From Elmis aenea (lineage: Eukaryota > Arthropoda > Insecta > Coleoptera > Elmidae), in NCBI GenBank assembly GCA_947652605.1, contig OX393576.1, positions 51,374,966 to 51,438,965 of the forward strand: a DNA stretch of 64,000 bases, given 5' to 3'. The notes under the pieces are model-generated. The model saw nothing but the letters and a program-made list of their open reading frames with translations. It was not told where the DNA came from and did no database searches. A program made the translations under genes and the position numbers. How positions within the stretch are numbered: the first letter of the stretch is position 1; each line of letters begins with the position of its first letter. Shown here piece after piece: positions 34,501 to 46,693 of the stretch.

Positions 34501-34960
34501 CAGGGTGTCCCAGATTAGATTTCCAGTATGGGGATCTCGCTTATTATAAGAGATACAGGTTTGTTTAAATTAGATGAATTATTCCTTAGTATGAGAGGAG
34601 CCACAATCAATTTTTAAAAGTACAAAATTCCTCGTGCTTCAGATGTTATAGCAAAAAATATGAAAATGTCGAATTTCTTTTTTCTCTCATAACTTTTTTG
34701 TCTTAATTGTTAGAACAATTTTATTTGTACTTTCTTAAGCTACTTTTTTTATCTAGAATGTTATCGTTATTTCAGATTTTTGTAACACCTACCATTTTCG
34801 AGATATTACCCCTAATTTATTTTTTTCTTATGAGCCACGAAGTTAGCTATGGAATAATTAAATGTGTTTTTTCCCTCTTTTAAATAAGATATTACTTGCT
34901 GTATATTTTTTTATAAATAAGTTACAAAATGAAGAAAACCCATATTTTACCCACCACTTA
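34501..34960. mobile_element. Half foldback element, CAGGGTGTCCC end
   Basis: It begins CAGGGTGTCCCAGATTAG after TA and contains GGGGATCTCGCTTATTA, the word shared with the other foldback arms. I find no inverted partner downstream, so this is a truncated or solo arm. The inner boundary is approximate. Confidence 0.5.
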
Positions 34961-35354
34961 TCAAGCTATCTATGAAAATAAAAACAAAAAGTAATTAATT
35001 AATGTCAAATGACAGTTACCATTGGTCGGCGGTATCATTTATTATAATTTTATAGTATTGTTGTGTAATTCAATAGTAGTCTTTGTAGTAATAAATTATT
35101 GTTATCATGATTTAAAAATAGCGAAAAACTTGACATGTTCAGATGCTATATTCTTTACCCTAAAAACTGTGTAGAAGTTGAGCGAATGAATATACTTAGA
35201 GCTATATCCCGAGAGAAGGCAACAAAGGGTGCGTAATTACCGAAATTTGGTAATAAATCTAAAAGAGTATGGTTTTTTTCGAGAAACCAACTAAAAAGCC
35301 AAAACAAATCAATAAAGAATTGGAATTTTCAGTTTTTACACAGCTTCTATGATG

Positions 35355-38150
35355 TCACCGACATCATTTGCGTTTAAAAAGGGCAAACCGAAAATATGCT
35401 TTAGCCACACCGCTATTTTTTTATTCTGGTGGTACCATCCCCAGTTTTTGTATCTTTCAAAACCAAGCTTGCGCTCCATGAAAGCGACATCCAATAATTA
35501 TTTGTGTCTCTGCCCGCACTGCTCGTACAGCATTATGAACTGCAATTACAAGATCTGCCACGACTGTTTTCGGTTTTAAAAGTAAAAAAACATTAGCACA
35601 TTTTTCAGTCATTAACATAAAAGCGTTTTTATAGGTAAATTGTTTTTTATCTGGAAGCAAGCAGAAGACCAACGGTATGTAATGTCCGTTTGTGACATTA
35701 TGAATCGTAAACATTTACCAGAAAAATTTCGTACAAATTCAATATGTAAAAAAAGTACAATCTACAGAAAATGTATCACATTTGCACAAGCTTTTTATGT
35801 TCATTATACACGAGAATTTTACTATTTTTTTACTTTGATTATTGATTAAGAGGAAATTCTCCTATCTAAAGGTTGGATGTGCATTTGATCCAAAACATGT
35901 ATTACCTCTTCCATAATTTTTGGTGCTGCTGGGTGGTCCTTGCGTCTTCTATATTATACAGGGTTGCGCAAAAGTATGGAAACAGACAAATGTCTAGAAT
36001 ATTATTGCAGATATAACAATGAAATTTTGTATCTGAGCGTTATGGTATTTTTCAAATTCGATGAAAATGTTAAGTGCAATACGACTTCCGGTTCTACCGG
36101 AAGCGGACTCAAACTTTATAATTTTAAATAGAACACCCTGTATATTTTTACATTTTTGAATTCCTCTTAAAATTTACTTTAAAAAATGTAAAAGGTTATA
36201 TGGGTCTAAAGTCAACCGTTTTATGAAATTTTTGAGCGATGCAGCACTTTCAATTTTTTTTAACATTAACGTTATTTAAAAAGGCAGAAGAATTTCGTTG
36301 GAAAATTGGATTGACAATAGATTATTTAACACTTTGCAATAGCTACATTTTAAAAATAATATACAAGGTGTTTTCTACACTTGGTCAAACTTGCGAAACT
36401 TTAAACATCGATAACTCAATTTTCTTAAATACAACACCCTCTATGTTTTTACATAGTCTTCTAGAAAATTTGATTGTCCTTAAAAAACATTCAACATGTT
36501 TCATACCTAAGACTAATATTTTTCGAGATATCGCGAATTTATTGTAAATTATTTGGGCAATGTAATATTTTCGCGTGGGCTATGAAGGCAGACAGCGGTA
36601 ATTTTGAAACAATTGAACGATAAAAACAATAAAGTTATAATATTGACTTTCCTCACTTATTTTCGACATTTCTAATAATGTTAATGTAATTTTACCATTT
36701 TTACGTTTAAATAGAGGTTTCTTAAAATTATGCATTTATTCAATGGATGGGACAATTACCAAATCCTATAAACTCATTTTTGTGTTTTTACAGTATTACT
36801 TTCGGTTGAACCGGATACGGTTTCAACCCTAACCATTTATAAATTTAAAGATAAGACTGGTCAGTGACTTTTGTTTAATCAGAGTTATTTTCGCGTACTC
36901 AATACATTATCAATCGATTTTTAAGACTTTGCAAACGATCACAATCAATTATATGAAAAATATTGTGGCCCTGATAAGAAACCTCGATATTAACGTAAGA
37001 TTGATAAAATTACATCTACAATATAAAGACTTTCGAAAATTCGGAACGAAAAGATAATATTACAAATTTATCTTTTTTATCTTTCAATTGTTTCAAAATT
37101 ACCGCTGTCTACCTTCATAGCCTACTCGATAATATTACATTGCCCGAATAATTTACAAGAAAATCGCGATATCTCGAAAAATATCAGTTTTAGGTATGAA
37201 ACATGATGAATGTTTTTAAAGGACAATTAAATTTTTTACAAGACCATGTAAAAACATATAGCGTGTTTGTGTTTAAGAAAAACGAGTTATCGATGTTTAA
37301 AGTTTCACAAGTTTGACCAAGCGTAAAAAACACCCTGTATAATATTTTTAAAATGTAGCTAGTGCAAAGTGTTAAATAATCTATTGTCAATCTAATTTTC
37401 AAACGAAATTGTACTGCCTTTTTAAATAACTTAAATGTTTAAAAAAATTGAAAGTGCTGCAACGCTCAAAATTTTCATAAAAATGTAAATTTTACGAAAA
37501 CGGTTGACTTTGGACCCATACAACCTTTTACATTTTTTAAAGTAAATTTTAAGAGGAATACAAAAATGTAAAAATATTCAGAGTGTTCTATTTAAAATTA
37601 TAAAAACCGTTTCCGGTAGAACCGGAAGTCGTATTGCAACCTTAATATTTTCATCGAATCCGAAAAATACCATAACGCTCAGATACAAAATTTAATTGTT
37701 ATATCTGCAACAGTATTCTAGATATTTGTCTGTTTCCATACTTTTGCGCATCCCTGTATATTGTTTCTAATGTAAATCATATATCTTACAGATATAGTGC
37801 TAAATTCGTTTTTGTGGTTCCCTATTTCTAAATATATTATTTTGGAAGGTTTCTCGGCTAGTTCCTCGCTAGCTTTCCGCTTTGCGGCGTTATTTAGAAC
37901 ATGACTATTTATTTATTTTTTTATTAATGTAGTTGTGAACCAACACACTTCTGCTTATGGTGAATTCTTTACCAATCGTAATTACTTTTGCTTGGCAGTT
38001 TCTCACACAGCATCTCCAAGATGTTTCGCCACTTTGCAAAAGTTTGTGCTTGGTGAATTTTTGGCAATTCGCAATTAATGCCTCTTGGCCACGTTCAGTC
38101 AAACACTTTTCACTTCCATTTTCTACAAGGTTTTGCAGAGAAATGAAAAC
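35355..38150 (-). pseudogene. FLYWCH-MULE transposase-like gene, split by a foldback
   Basis: The minus strand carries, in order: a FLYWCH zinc-finger region at about 38100-37910 (KHKLLQSGETSWRCCVRNC, then TISRSVLVHNY); a linker with KRKASEELAEKPSKI up to 37760; after the inserted element, DHPAAPKIMEEVIHVLD (35940-35890); and a MULE transposase domain at about 35780-35355 (SVDCTF, GHYIPLVFCLLPDKKQ, GCRFHGAQAW, then IFGLPFLNANDV). FLYWCH plus MULE is a known arrangement in insect Mutator-like or domesticated transposase genes. Stops and frameshifts interrupt it, so it is a decayed copy. Whether it was a transposon or a host gene cannot be told from this copy. Confidence 0.8.
35959..37756. mobile_element. 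Large foldback element, CAGGGTTGCGC ends, inserted in the MULE gene
   Basis: A 1.8-kb palindrome. The left end CAGGGTTGCGCAAAAGTATG and the right end CATACTTTTGCGCATCCCTG are inverted, and complementarity continues almost to the centre near 36850. TA flanks both ends (35957-35958, 37757-37758). Each arm contains an internal CACCCTGTATATTTT or its inverse, the same inward motif seen in the palindrome at 29140. Open frames inside are mirror images of one another and are not genes. Confidence 0.88.
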
Positions 38151-38410
38151 GAATGTTATATTGAAAACGAAGAAATCACCCATGATTAACCAGTAAACTA
38201 CTGATAAAGAAGTTATAAGGCTAATCCTTTAGTCGGGGATAAATTCATATGTGGGATTAAAGTGCTCCACGATTTCGTGACCGGCCATTTAAAAAAACGA
38301 ACTTTTTTCGAGTTGATCTCGTGTTTGCCCTGTAAATGAAATATTTAATTGTCGCAGTTGTTCCATATTTTCAAAAATTTAGCTAAATGCCATAAAGGTT
38401 TTTGGTGGTA

Positions 38411-38907
38411 CAGTAATTCCTCCATTTACGCAAGTAATTGGTTCCACAAAAACAGCGCATAAATGAAGCCATGGAGAGTATGTTTAAAATAAGGATCTGT
38501 TTCATATTTTCAAATATTTTACTCTTGCCGGGCTACAAAAATTTAAAATAAAGTTTTTTTTATAAATATACGTCCATATAAGAGCACACTTTTTCATATA
38601 ACTATCATTTATTTTCACAAAGATGTTAGTTGCTCGACTTTAGAAAGAGTTGTTTAACATCAGTGCACATTAACTGTAAAAATTCTAATAGCATCATTAG
38701 TATTTTTATAACCCTGCCTTAATCCTCCACTTAATTGCATGGCATATAATATTTTTGAACCTTGGATAATAGGGCATTGATGCTAATTTATTTTTCAAAG
38801 ACACAATTTAATCTGGTGCCTAGTAAATTATTTAAAATTTTGCATTTTTTTAACCGCGCCAAAGTTAATTCGCGTAAATGGAGACTGCGTAAATGGAGGG
38901 ATTATTG
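38411..38907. mobile_element. pogo/Tigger-like MITE
   Basis: The left end CAGTAATTCCTCCATTTACG and the inverse of the right end CAATAATCCCTCCATTTACG match well. TA flanks both (38409-38410, 38908-38909). The CAGTAAT-CC ends and TA target are typical of pogo-type elements. About 500 bp, no transposase seen. Confidence 0.75.
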
Positions 38908-39512
38908 TAATTTAAAAGAAGAATTTTATACAAGATTTCGATTTTGCTTATGGCTTTATGAATGAGATAATAATAATTATTACAATAAAAATAAAAATGG
39001 ATATTTTCTCAGCCTTCAGAAAATATTACTTTTCAGTAAGTGTTACAAAAATAAGGAAAACATGATAGCTTCAGTGAAATTTATTGTCATAGCATGACAG
39101 ATTCAAAAAGCATTCGCATAAGTTAAATGTTAATATTGTAGTACTAGTAACTTGCTTCGTTAATATTTTCTTATAATATAATAGAACTCGTTTTTGAAAT
39201 TACTAATGGTCCTTGTCCATGCACTTTCATACACTTTAACAAAAGCGGATATAATTTAGATGAATTAATAATTTCTACGTTTTATATTTAAATTGGTAGC
39301 ATTTTAAAAATAAAAAACGCCGGTAAACCGTTGTTAATTGAAATTTTGCCGGTAATTAAATCGTCCATACATTTGCAGCTCTTAAACTCCATGAATTTTT
39401 ATGTGAACCTCAAACCCTAATCATCTACAAAAATATGTTTCAGTGAAAAAAAGGTAGTAAAAAGCAATAAGAAGCAATGTCAATATTTAACCACACTGAA
39501 ATACATCAATTC

Positions 39513-40126
39513 CAAGGGCGGATCCAGCCCTTAATCTTAGGGGGGGTAATTAAAACTTTCATTGGGCCCTTGCCAATTGGCCTCCGCTGATTTTTTTCTC
39601 TCAACTTTAATCAGCAATTGTTTCACTTCAACCCTTAATAATTGTTACCAATTTTTCAAATGAAAAACGGGCCAATGGCTAAAAGTATACAGAAAGTGTA
39701 GAATAAATATGAGTATTTTTGTAATATACAGTTTTAATTTAGGCAAAAATACATTGAACTGAAATTCTATTAAAACAAAAAGTACTTTATTTAATTTTAA
39801 GCGATAGTGTAAATATAAGGTTTGGCTTTTTAAAAATGATACAATAAAATTACTGTCAGGTACATTTTCGTTTAACTGAAATTTCTTTTGCCATTCGAAT
39901 GTCCAAAAATCGATTTCAGATTTAAGCTTTAATTTTATTAGATCGTCGTTTTCAAATACTTTACTTAAATAAGTGACCATTGAATTTATAAATTCATTTA
40001 TATCTTTACTAGACTTTGTTATAAACTAAAGCGGGAAATAAAATATTTGTAAAACTTAATTTTTTTTAATATCTTAGTCTTAGAGGGGGGGTAATTACCC
40101 CATTTACACCCCTGAATCCGCCACTG
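39513..40126 (-). mobile_element. hAT element remnant with CAGTGGCGGAT-type ends
   Basis: The left end CAAGGGCGGATCCAG and the inverse of the right end CAGTGGCGGATTCAG match. Both are followed inwards by a run of Gs and GTAATTA. The minus-strand frame 39980-39645 contains EIDFWTFEWQKKFQ and resembles a degraded C-terminal hAT transposase segment. The flanks ATCAATTC and ACTTATTC agree at five of eight positions. Confidence 0.6.
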
Positions 40127-43100
40127 ACTTATTCCTTTAACTATTCTGTGTTTGTGGTGTGCTATCATTGAAGAAATGATGAAAGACATGAAAAAGTGGA
40201 TTGGCCTCGCTAAATTCTGGTTCGTTGGAAAATCAATAAATTTTTTTATGTAATCTAGAACTGTTTTATTACGTACAAAAACAAGTGTTTTTTATTCATA
40301 ATAAAATATGGGTAAGTATACCGAAAAATCTTATTTTATTTGGCGGTCTGTTTTCTAACTCTATGCGACCATTTAGAAGGGAAATTTGCCCAAAGCTGTT
40401 TTAAACTTATCATCCGAATATATTTTCATTGGTTATGAACAAAAAGGTATTTAAACTGTAATTCAAATGTAGAACTCTCGCAATAAGATATTTACATGTT
40501 AATCAATGATTGCTTGATTAATTTTTAGTCCCCTTGTCTGAATATTTGGCAACTTTGTGGTTTATTGTTTTCGAATTTTACATACTACTTGCATTTAATA
40601 GAAACCTTGTTACATTTAAGTAATGTTTTCTTGAGTGCAAGAAACGCTACTTTCTGATAAAAATCAAAAAGTTACAAAACCATCGTCCTTAACAATTTAA
40701 AAAAAAAAAAAAACTAATTATGTAGTTATTATCAGTTTGCCAAAACAAAAAATAGAAGCAGTCTATAAATGAACAGCAGTTTATTTACTAACTGGTAACG
40801 TAACCGTGTAAGCCATTGTTTTTGTGAGTTATTGATCATCTACTTCTAAAACAATTTATCAACCACGAAGGGCATTCTGCACATAAAATTGAAATAGAGC
40901 CAAAGTAAACAATGTTAAATTTATTAAGTCATTATAAGAGCAGGGCGTGTAATTCCTGTGCAAACATACGACAGGTGGGAAAGTTCCAGCAAAAAGAATC
41001 GTATCTCATTCCTGCGATCAGATGGTGTCCACCTCTTGGTACTGCGAGGTGTCCATCTAGTTCCAACAGCGCGCCGAACTTCATCAAATCTCGGTAAGTG
41101 TATCAGTATTCATGATTTTGATTTTAACAAAGTATTACACCAAAATTGGAAATTATCTTGCAGCCAGGTGCAATTTTTTACAATTAAAATTACTTTCATA
41201 CTACAAATAACGTAGTTTGCCGACAATCAATATTCAGCGGATTCATTTTTCTATGTGTGTAACATTTTTGTGCAAATATGAGGATGGGATTGACCTTAAT
41301 CATCTTAAAATATTTTTTTTATCAAAAATTTTATTTTCGATAGTAGGTGCCATTTAAACAACTCCAAGAAAATTGCTATAGGGTGTCCTGCTTGAATTTT
41401 TAACATCGCAACAGCGACTTTAATGCATACCACCGCCAAACAGCACAAAATTTATAAATAAAAATTATCTTACTGGGCTCGCTTATTTAATGAAACATAT
41501 TAAACAATAGTGTTGTCTCTACACGTACCTACAGTTAACATTGCCTTGCATAATTACAAAATGAAATTATTAACCGCAAAAGTCCCTGGGATTACACAAG
41601 CAGAACATTACTTATTTAGTATTTAAACAAGATATTTAAAAGAATATTTTTTTATGGCACAAAATAATATGTGACATATTATGACACGCGGCGTATATCT
41701 TTGACACTAAACAATGCAACTAGTCGATATTTGCATACAACACCTTCAACATTTCTACAAGAACATAAGTGTAGAAGTGAATGTCACTTAGGGGGCAACG
41801 ACATCGGGAAAGAATCATATTCTAAATTAATACTGCAAACACCATACCGTTTAATTTGTTTTTAGACATACGAAAGAACTCTGATAAAAATTAAATTTTT
41901 GATCTTCGTTGATTTTCATTAAAAATTCATAAAAGGATGGATTGCAATATCAAATAACTACCGCACTTCATTTGCAATCTCATTTATAGATCAATGAAAT
42001 GTCTATAGAAACGCAATTTAAATAGCAAACACGCACATTTGTCACAAAACTTAAATTAATAATTAGTTTTTCTTACTATAAAATCAGTAAAGGAACAACA
42101 TTATTTTATGAAAATAAGTGGGTTGTTAAAAATCGTAAAAAAAAAAAAATCCAGCAAACTAATACTAACAAAAATGTTGCAAATTTTGTTTTGAATAATT
42201 ATCCAAAAAGAAGCAACTATTCTATTAGGTCATTTAGAAGATTTACGGGGTTCATACACATAATAAGTTCTTACAAACGTTTAATTGAAAGCATACACTA
42301 CCTGATTCACCAAGAAAAATATTTGCATTGTAATGTAAAAATCGCATTTTTTAATAATACAATACTTTACGAGATGTGTTTATTAATTTTAGTTTAAAAA
42401 AACTAGCATTTCGAAAATTACAAATGTAATATTTACCTCTTGTTTTTAAAGTTGGGTTTATTTTAACAAATAATTTTTTGTTGTTAAAAGATTGTCAATA
42501 ATTCTTTGAATTATACAAACTATGACAGTTCGCCCAAGATTGCGCGAAATAAAGCGAAATTTTACGAAAAGTTATTGAGTATTTATTAAAATCCTAATAA
42601 ATTAACATACAGCAAAGTCAAAATTTTTAATATTATTTGTTGCGTTGTAAGAAATTTTAGAGAATTTGTAGCTACTACGAAACAAATTTTAGATTTTCAT
42701 TAACTTCATACATTAATACATTAGTTAAAATGTTTAAAAATTTATGTTTAGAGGAGTTATTTTATTATGATAGTGTTTTGATGAGTACACAACATATTTT
42801 TAATTTTTGTTTTGCATTTTTTACAATTTCTAATGCCAAAACCGAGAGTAAGTAATTAAGTAATTAATATTTAAAAAATTTGTGCAGATCTATAATACTA
42901 TTTAAAACTTAATTAGTTTTATTTAAATTTTGTATAAAACGACGTAATTTCTAATTGCTATGCCTCAGAAGGGCACAGTCAGGGTCTAACTACTGAAGCA
43001 ACTAAGCGAATTTATTTCATTTTATAATTGTAACAAGGTGTGACGCATAAATTCGTTATTTGTCATTTATTTACCTGAACGAACAATGCAAACCAATTAT

Positions 43101-44085
43101 TTAGATTCGTTTTTATTATCATTATTTATAACGCAAACAAAAGGGTGGCGTCAAATTTTAGATAACGCTTGGCTTTCACATTTCAATCATGATTGATTAT
43201 TTTCATTAGAATTAGTATACCTACCACTTCCTCAAAACAGAAAGTTGAGTTTTATTGAATAAAAAAGTTTAATAGGACAGAACAAATCAATTAAAATATA
43301 ATTTAAAGTAAATGCTGCACTAGGTGCTGATATTTTACTGTTTTTATTGATTTAAAATAATAAATTGCAACTAGTATTTGTCGGGAAACCTACTTTACCT
43401 TTTAAAATTAATACAGATTCTTATTTTAAGTAATAATTATCGTCGGTGGAATAACTAAATAATGTTTGCTAAAAACCTTATAACGTGATGCACTTGACCC
43501 TAAAACCAGTATAAAATTAAATTACAATTAGTATACACATCACGATTAGTTCGAAGTGACCATACACGCAAATTAACTGGACTGTTTAAAGAAACAATTG
43601 ACTTTACTTGAAAAAAAGCATCATGACGCAATTTTTGTCAATGGCAAACCAAATTAAATTTTTTCGTTACATTTTTAATTGACGATTATCTATGCGCAAA
43701 TCATATCTTATGAAATTTCAATGTGTGAAAGTAATCAAATATAAAACATACGATATAAGCACCTACAAAGTAGGCCATAGATAAATATGATAGGAAAATA
43801 TAAAAGTAAAAAATCAAGTTTAGGGCACGGTTTTCCAAAAAGTTTAACTCCCCAAGCGATTTGTTGATTGTGGACCACCTCAATAAAATTTATGTATTAA
43901 AAGAAGTACTCCAATGTTGTAAGTTTTGGAAACACTAGTTTTGGGCTTGGAACCAAAATTTTTAAGGCTCGTCGACATGTAATTTTAGAAATGTGTTGTG
44001 TAACGCAATTTTAAAATAAGTAAATTTACCACAAACTGAAAACTGGGTAGTTATAATATATATGAATTGGAAAGTAAAAAGGAAA
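40127..44085. other. Gene-free AT-rich region
   Basis: About 4 kb in which I see no exon, RNA gene or transposon boundary. Open frames are short and of biased composition. A few words such as GGGTGTCC near 41393 recall foldback ends but have no partner. Confidence 0.4.
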
Positions 44086-44220
44086 CTATGATGGTAAAAA
44101 AAACTCATATTTAAGCTTCTTCATCTTAATAATGAACTGTTGTTTTACGTGAGGACGTGCATTGTCATGTAACAGAACCACTACAATTCTTTTGACCATG
44201 TAGGGGAAAGTACCCATGAA
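44086..44220 (-). mobile_element. mariner transposase fragment
   Basis: The minus strand reads KRIVVVLLHDNARPHVKQQF then KLKYEFFLPS. LHDNARPHV is the hallmark around the second catalytic Asp of mariner transposases. Only about 40 residues survive. Confidence 0.75.
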
Positions 44221-44381
44221 TGGGACAGTCCTTCGATGGGACATTCTTAATAAACTATAGTTAAACACAAATCTTTATGTACGTGCATAGATGGTAAATC
44301 GCGTACCTAATCTATGTAATACAATCGTGTTGTATACAACATGAGAACTTCGAAATGTGGTTGTACATTAAGTACGCGATT

Positions 44382-44535
44382 TTTTAATTTTCTAAAAACA
44401 GTTGAAGTTATTTCAAATCTGGTTTGATATTATTGCTGAGCATAAAATTTTGCAATTTTGCCAAATTTAAACCTATCCTCCATCTTCAGTAATAAGCGAG
44501 ATCCCCATGGTAGTCCTCGAATTTGAATCACCATG
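44382..44535. mobile_element. Right arm end of foldback element A
   Basis: About 150 bases nearly identical to 27113-27273, ending CTCGAATTTGAATCACCATG. The same short spacer TAGGTA follows and then element B starts, exactly as at 27274-27280. Confidence 0.8.
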
Positions 44536-44541
44536 TAGGTA

Positions 44542-45761
44542 CAGGGTGGGCAAATTTCGATGTTTTAATAGGGAATCTCGGTAACTGTAAGGTGTATCGA
44601 AAAACGGACCGCGCATCCTCGATCTCTTTTTACGAGAAGAGGTTAATGGTGAAAACCAAAATTGGTTATCGTCTTTTGTTTTCGAGTTATCGCCGATAAC
44701 TCGATTTTTCGACTTTTCGTTTTATGACTATAATTCGCTTGTTTATGAAAATAAACAAAAATAATTTTGACGTTCTACAGGCACTTTTTTGATTAGAATC
44801 CAGTGGCGTAGACAATTTAAAAAAAAAAATCCGAAATTCGAGTTGTGACATAAAGTTGTATTTTTTTAAATGGAACCCATAGTTGGCTATGACTTATTTA
44901 AATACCTTATTTTTTTGTCATTCCAAATATATAAGGGTTGATGTAATTATTTCCAATAAAACGAAAGTTACGAAGATTTTTTAATTTTTTTTTAAAACAA
45001 AATTATAGTAGGCTGTGAAAACAAAAACAAAACAAGGTGTAAAACCTTTATAAACTCATTTGGTATAAGTTACGAAGGTTTTGTAATTTGTTGTTGTGAT
45101 AAACATTATAAATATATAAAAATAAGGAAAACGATAAAGTCGGAATCTGCAGTAATGTAGTTTATTGTAGTTTATCTTATGTTCAAATATTTGTAATGTT
45201 TATCACAACAACAAATTACAAAACCTTCGTAACTAGTACCAAATAAGTTTAAAAAGGTTTTACACCTTTTTTTGTTTTTGTTTTCACAGCCTACTATAAT
45301 TTTGTTTAAAAACAAAACTAAAAAACCTCCGTAACTTGCGTATTATTGAAAATAAATACATCAACCCTCATATATTTGGAATGACAAAAAAATAAGGAAT
45401 TTAAATAAGTCATAGCCAACTATGGGTTCCATTTAAAAAAATACAACTTTATGTCACAACTCGAATTTCGGATTTTGTTTTGAAAAATTGACTCCGCCAC
45501 TGGATTCTTATCAAAAAAGTGCCTGTAGAACGTCAAAATTATTTTTGTTTATTTTTTTAAACAAGCGAAATATAGTCATAAAACGAAAAGTCGAAAAATC
45601 GAGTTATCGGCGATAACTCGAAAACAAAAGACGATAACCAATTTTAGTTTTCACCATTACCTTTTTCTCGAAAAAAGAGATCGAGGATGCGCGGTCGGTT
45701 TTTTGATACCTCTTATAGTTACCGATATTCCCTATTAAAACATCGATATTTGCCCACCCTG
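44542..45761. mobile_element. Foldback element B, intact, CAGGGTGGGC ends
   Basis: A 1220-bp palindrome with left end CAGGGTGGGCAAATTTCG and right end CGATATTTGCCCACCCTG. TA flanks it (44540-44541, 45762-45763). The arms are complementary to a centre near 45185. Inside each arm a CAGTGGCG word lies at mirror positions (44804 and 45503). Non-coding. This is the best-preserved copy of the family in the window. Confidence 0.88.
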
Positions 45762-46693
45762 TACTTTACATTATCTAACTTTGCATTAAAACACGTTTGA
45801 ACATCTGAAATTAAATAAACATTGCCTGCGGCGCATTTTATATCCCCCCACTTTTTGGGTCGGTCTCTGCTTGCTTTTGAAAAAATCAAGAGTTGGTAAC
45901 CCTTATTTAGAGGGGCGGCAAATTCAGGGACCACAAACTCTAGCTACGCCACTGGGTTACCTTATTGGCATAGGTATATTTATAATTTCCACTCACAAGC
46001 AAATTGCTCAAATATGATGACTCTTCATGTAGTTCACCTAAATGACATTCTTAAACAACTGAGGATGCAATATGCGACCCAAACATCATATATAATCTAA
46101 ACAATACATTTATTCAGTTCAAATAGTGTATTTTATTGCAGTGAATTGAACATTCAATATCGGGGGCTTAATGCGAAAATCTTTCTACTCATTATGTTTC
46201 CTACATTTAATGCGATTTAAAAAAAAAAACGGCTCTTATTTGCTAAAATTTGAATTATAGTTAATAACTTGATGTGTTGATTAATATAACTACTTTGTAT
46301 GAAATGTTAAAGTTTAACTTAATATATTTTTAATTTAATGTACCTTGGCTAGAGGCCTACGATTTTTTTTATTCCAGAGCTTTCAAGTATTATTATAATT
46401 ATCACAAAAATAGTCATAGAAAAAATAACCCAGAAAATTACCTACTTGTTAATATGTCGTACAAGTAAATAAATAGAAGTAAAATACGCAAAATATTATT
46501 TATTCAAATTTGTTATATTTCGGTTAAGGTCAAATTTTTCTTTTAATTTTTCTACTGCAAACACTTTCATTTTGCATAAATTGCAAAACGTTCCAGTTTC
46601 TTAATGTAATCTTTATTAATCGTTATTCTAATCATTGACTGCCAATAAACCTGACTTCTACTGCAAACTTGATTTTTAAAATTTATTTCATAG
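45762..46693. other. Upstream flank of aminopeptidase gene 3 with a solo hAT end
   Basis: A single hAT-type terminus (TAGCTACGCCACTG, ending at 45954) is recognisable without a clear partner. The rest, up to the start codon at 46694, is AT-rich and should hold the promoter of gene 3. I see no convincing core-promoter motif. TTTCATAG just before the ATG could be a splice acceptor for a leader exon. Confidence 0.4.

Noticed and set aside
36239..37402. Paired frames with similar peptides on opposite strands (36239-36547 and 37190-37402)
   Set aside because: The near-identical peptides are a direct result of the 35959-37756 palindrome and not a duplicated gene.
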